Shown piece after piece: positions 63,085-64,000 of a stretch of 64,000 nt of DNA. A program made the translations under genes and the position numbers. The DNA lies in the NCBI GenBank assembly GCA_020086605.1, contig JACBWW010000017.1, positions 1,470,583-1,534,582 of the forward strand. Direction: 5' to 3'. The notes below the pieces were generated by a model that was given only the letters and a program-made list of their open reading frames with translations, did no database searches and had not been told where the DNA came from. This DNA is from Lanius collurio (taxonomy: Eukaryota > Chordata > Aves > Passeriformes > Laniidae). Within the stretch, counting starts at the first letter, position 1. Every line of letters starts with the position of its first letter.

Positions 63085-64000
63085 CTGTGATATTGTAAAA
63101 CACAGTGTTACAGTTCACACTTAAAAGCACATGAAAATGTTAAGCAGTAAGTCTAAAAAGCAGAAGATTTGTTACAACACGGCTCCTAGAAGTTACTATT
63201 CATGTTACACAGAATGCCCTATCACCATTTTCAGTGCAATGAGTTTAACTTCAGTAATGGGCCAGCATATGGCCCTTACAATGCTTCTTTATCAATCAAT
63301 CAATCAATCAATGATTGATGATTGATCAAAATGACTGATGATTGTAATTTTCACTCTAGAAGACTATGATGCAGTAAGTGCCTCTTTCTTTCTCTTGCCA
63401 TCAGCAGGTCACTTGTTCCCCTGTGTTCAGTAAAACGCTCTATGATCAGTTCTAAAAATTGTATTAAAGACAGATTTCACCATGTGCACACTACACCTCT
63501 GAGTAAGAATTCATCCCTGCAGGTAGTGGAGAACCTCATCAACACAGGCTTAACTAATGTCCTTGGATGAAGAAGGAAAACATTGAAAACTGCTCCTTAA
63601 AAAGCCACAGTTAAGAGACCAACTACAACAACTGATGTCATGTCTATCTTGCCCCCTTTCTGGCTAGGGTGTAGCTAATTGACCTTAAGATCCAACTTCC
63701 AGTCAGGACTAATGGTGCTCCACTTCCTCAAAGGACGACTGCCTTTTTAGGCATTACTTGTAAATGCTTTTAAACTTATATAAATAATTACCAGACTGAT
63801 CAACCACCTTTTTAAGCACACGAGATCAAAAGTTCATCAAAAAAAGAATGTGTTGTATAAAAAGGAATAAAGCAACAAGTGCTACAATTTTGAAATTTAA
63901 AAGCCTTTACTGATTCTGTATTTTTCACTAGAAAAATAATAATTGCATAAATCTTCTGCAAAAAGAAATTTATGTTACAGTATACTGGTTCTGACTGCAA
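63085..64000 (-). other. DYNC2I1: DYNC2I1 intron (right-truncated)
   Basis: No upstream exon recognised before the window edge. It holds the ATCA/TGAT palindromic microsatellite near 63290-63345. Confidence 0.6.
63290..63345. repeat. (ATCA)n followed by (TGAT)n, palindromic microsatellite
   Basis: About five atca units run into inverted tgattgatgattgat units, so the two halves can pair as a hairpin. It is in an intron of DYNC2I1. Confidence 0.88.

Noticed and set aside
1..64000. tRNA, rRNA, CRISPR array, operon or novel defence-like system
   Set aside because: Nothing matching cloverleaf boxes, regular spaced repeats or packed same-strand genes was seen; the layout is ordinary vertebrate introns and intergenic DNA.

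Overview
The window looks like bird nuclear DNA, probably from a draft assembly: there are single N positions at 40942 and 43619. The evidence is many 3' fragments of CR1 non-LTR retrotransposons, one split LTR resembling avian ERVL-type LTRs, AT-rich introns with GT-AG exons, and no bacterial-style gene packing. The species cannot be fixed from sequence alone. Two protein genes are supported, both incomplete at the window edges and pointing toward each other. Left (about 1-7.7 kb, + strand): the last four coding exons of VIPR2, the VPAC2 receptor for VIP and PACAP, a class B GPCR. They cover the end of TM5, ICL3, TM6, TM7, helix 8 and the cytoplasmic tail. Right (50.5 kb to the right edge, - strand): fifteen exons of DYNC2I1 (WDR60), an intermediate chain of the dynein-2 motor of intraflagellar transport. 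They give one uninterrupted reading frame of 604 residues, covering the light-chain-binding linker and the C-terminal WD-repeat propeller. From general knowledge, VIPR2 and WDR60 are also tail-to-tail neighbours on human 7q36.3, so the order looks like old vertebrate synteny. The genes have unrelated functions and no cooperation between them is implied. Between them lie about 43 kb with no supported protein gene. This desert holds CR1 fragments (about 23.7, 25.1-25.6, 30.6-31.2 and 34.2-34.6 kb), an ERVL-like LTR interrupted by a second LTR-like insertion (about 26.97-28.73 kb), a perfect 39-bp tandem duplication (35.10-35.18 kb), homopolymer and microsatellite tracts, some GC-richer blocks of unknown origin, and AT-rich stretches that might be conserved regulatory DNA. 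Further CR1 pieces lie in the VIPR2 terminal intron and in DYNC2I1 introns; one DYNC2I1 intron also holds a compact GC- and CpG-rich block (about 55.25-55.91 kb) that I cannot identify. I found no RNA gene, CRISPR array, operon or clearly new molecular system. Almost all short ORFs outside the two genes look like chance frames or retrotransposon pieces.
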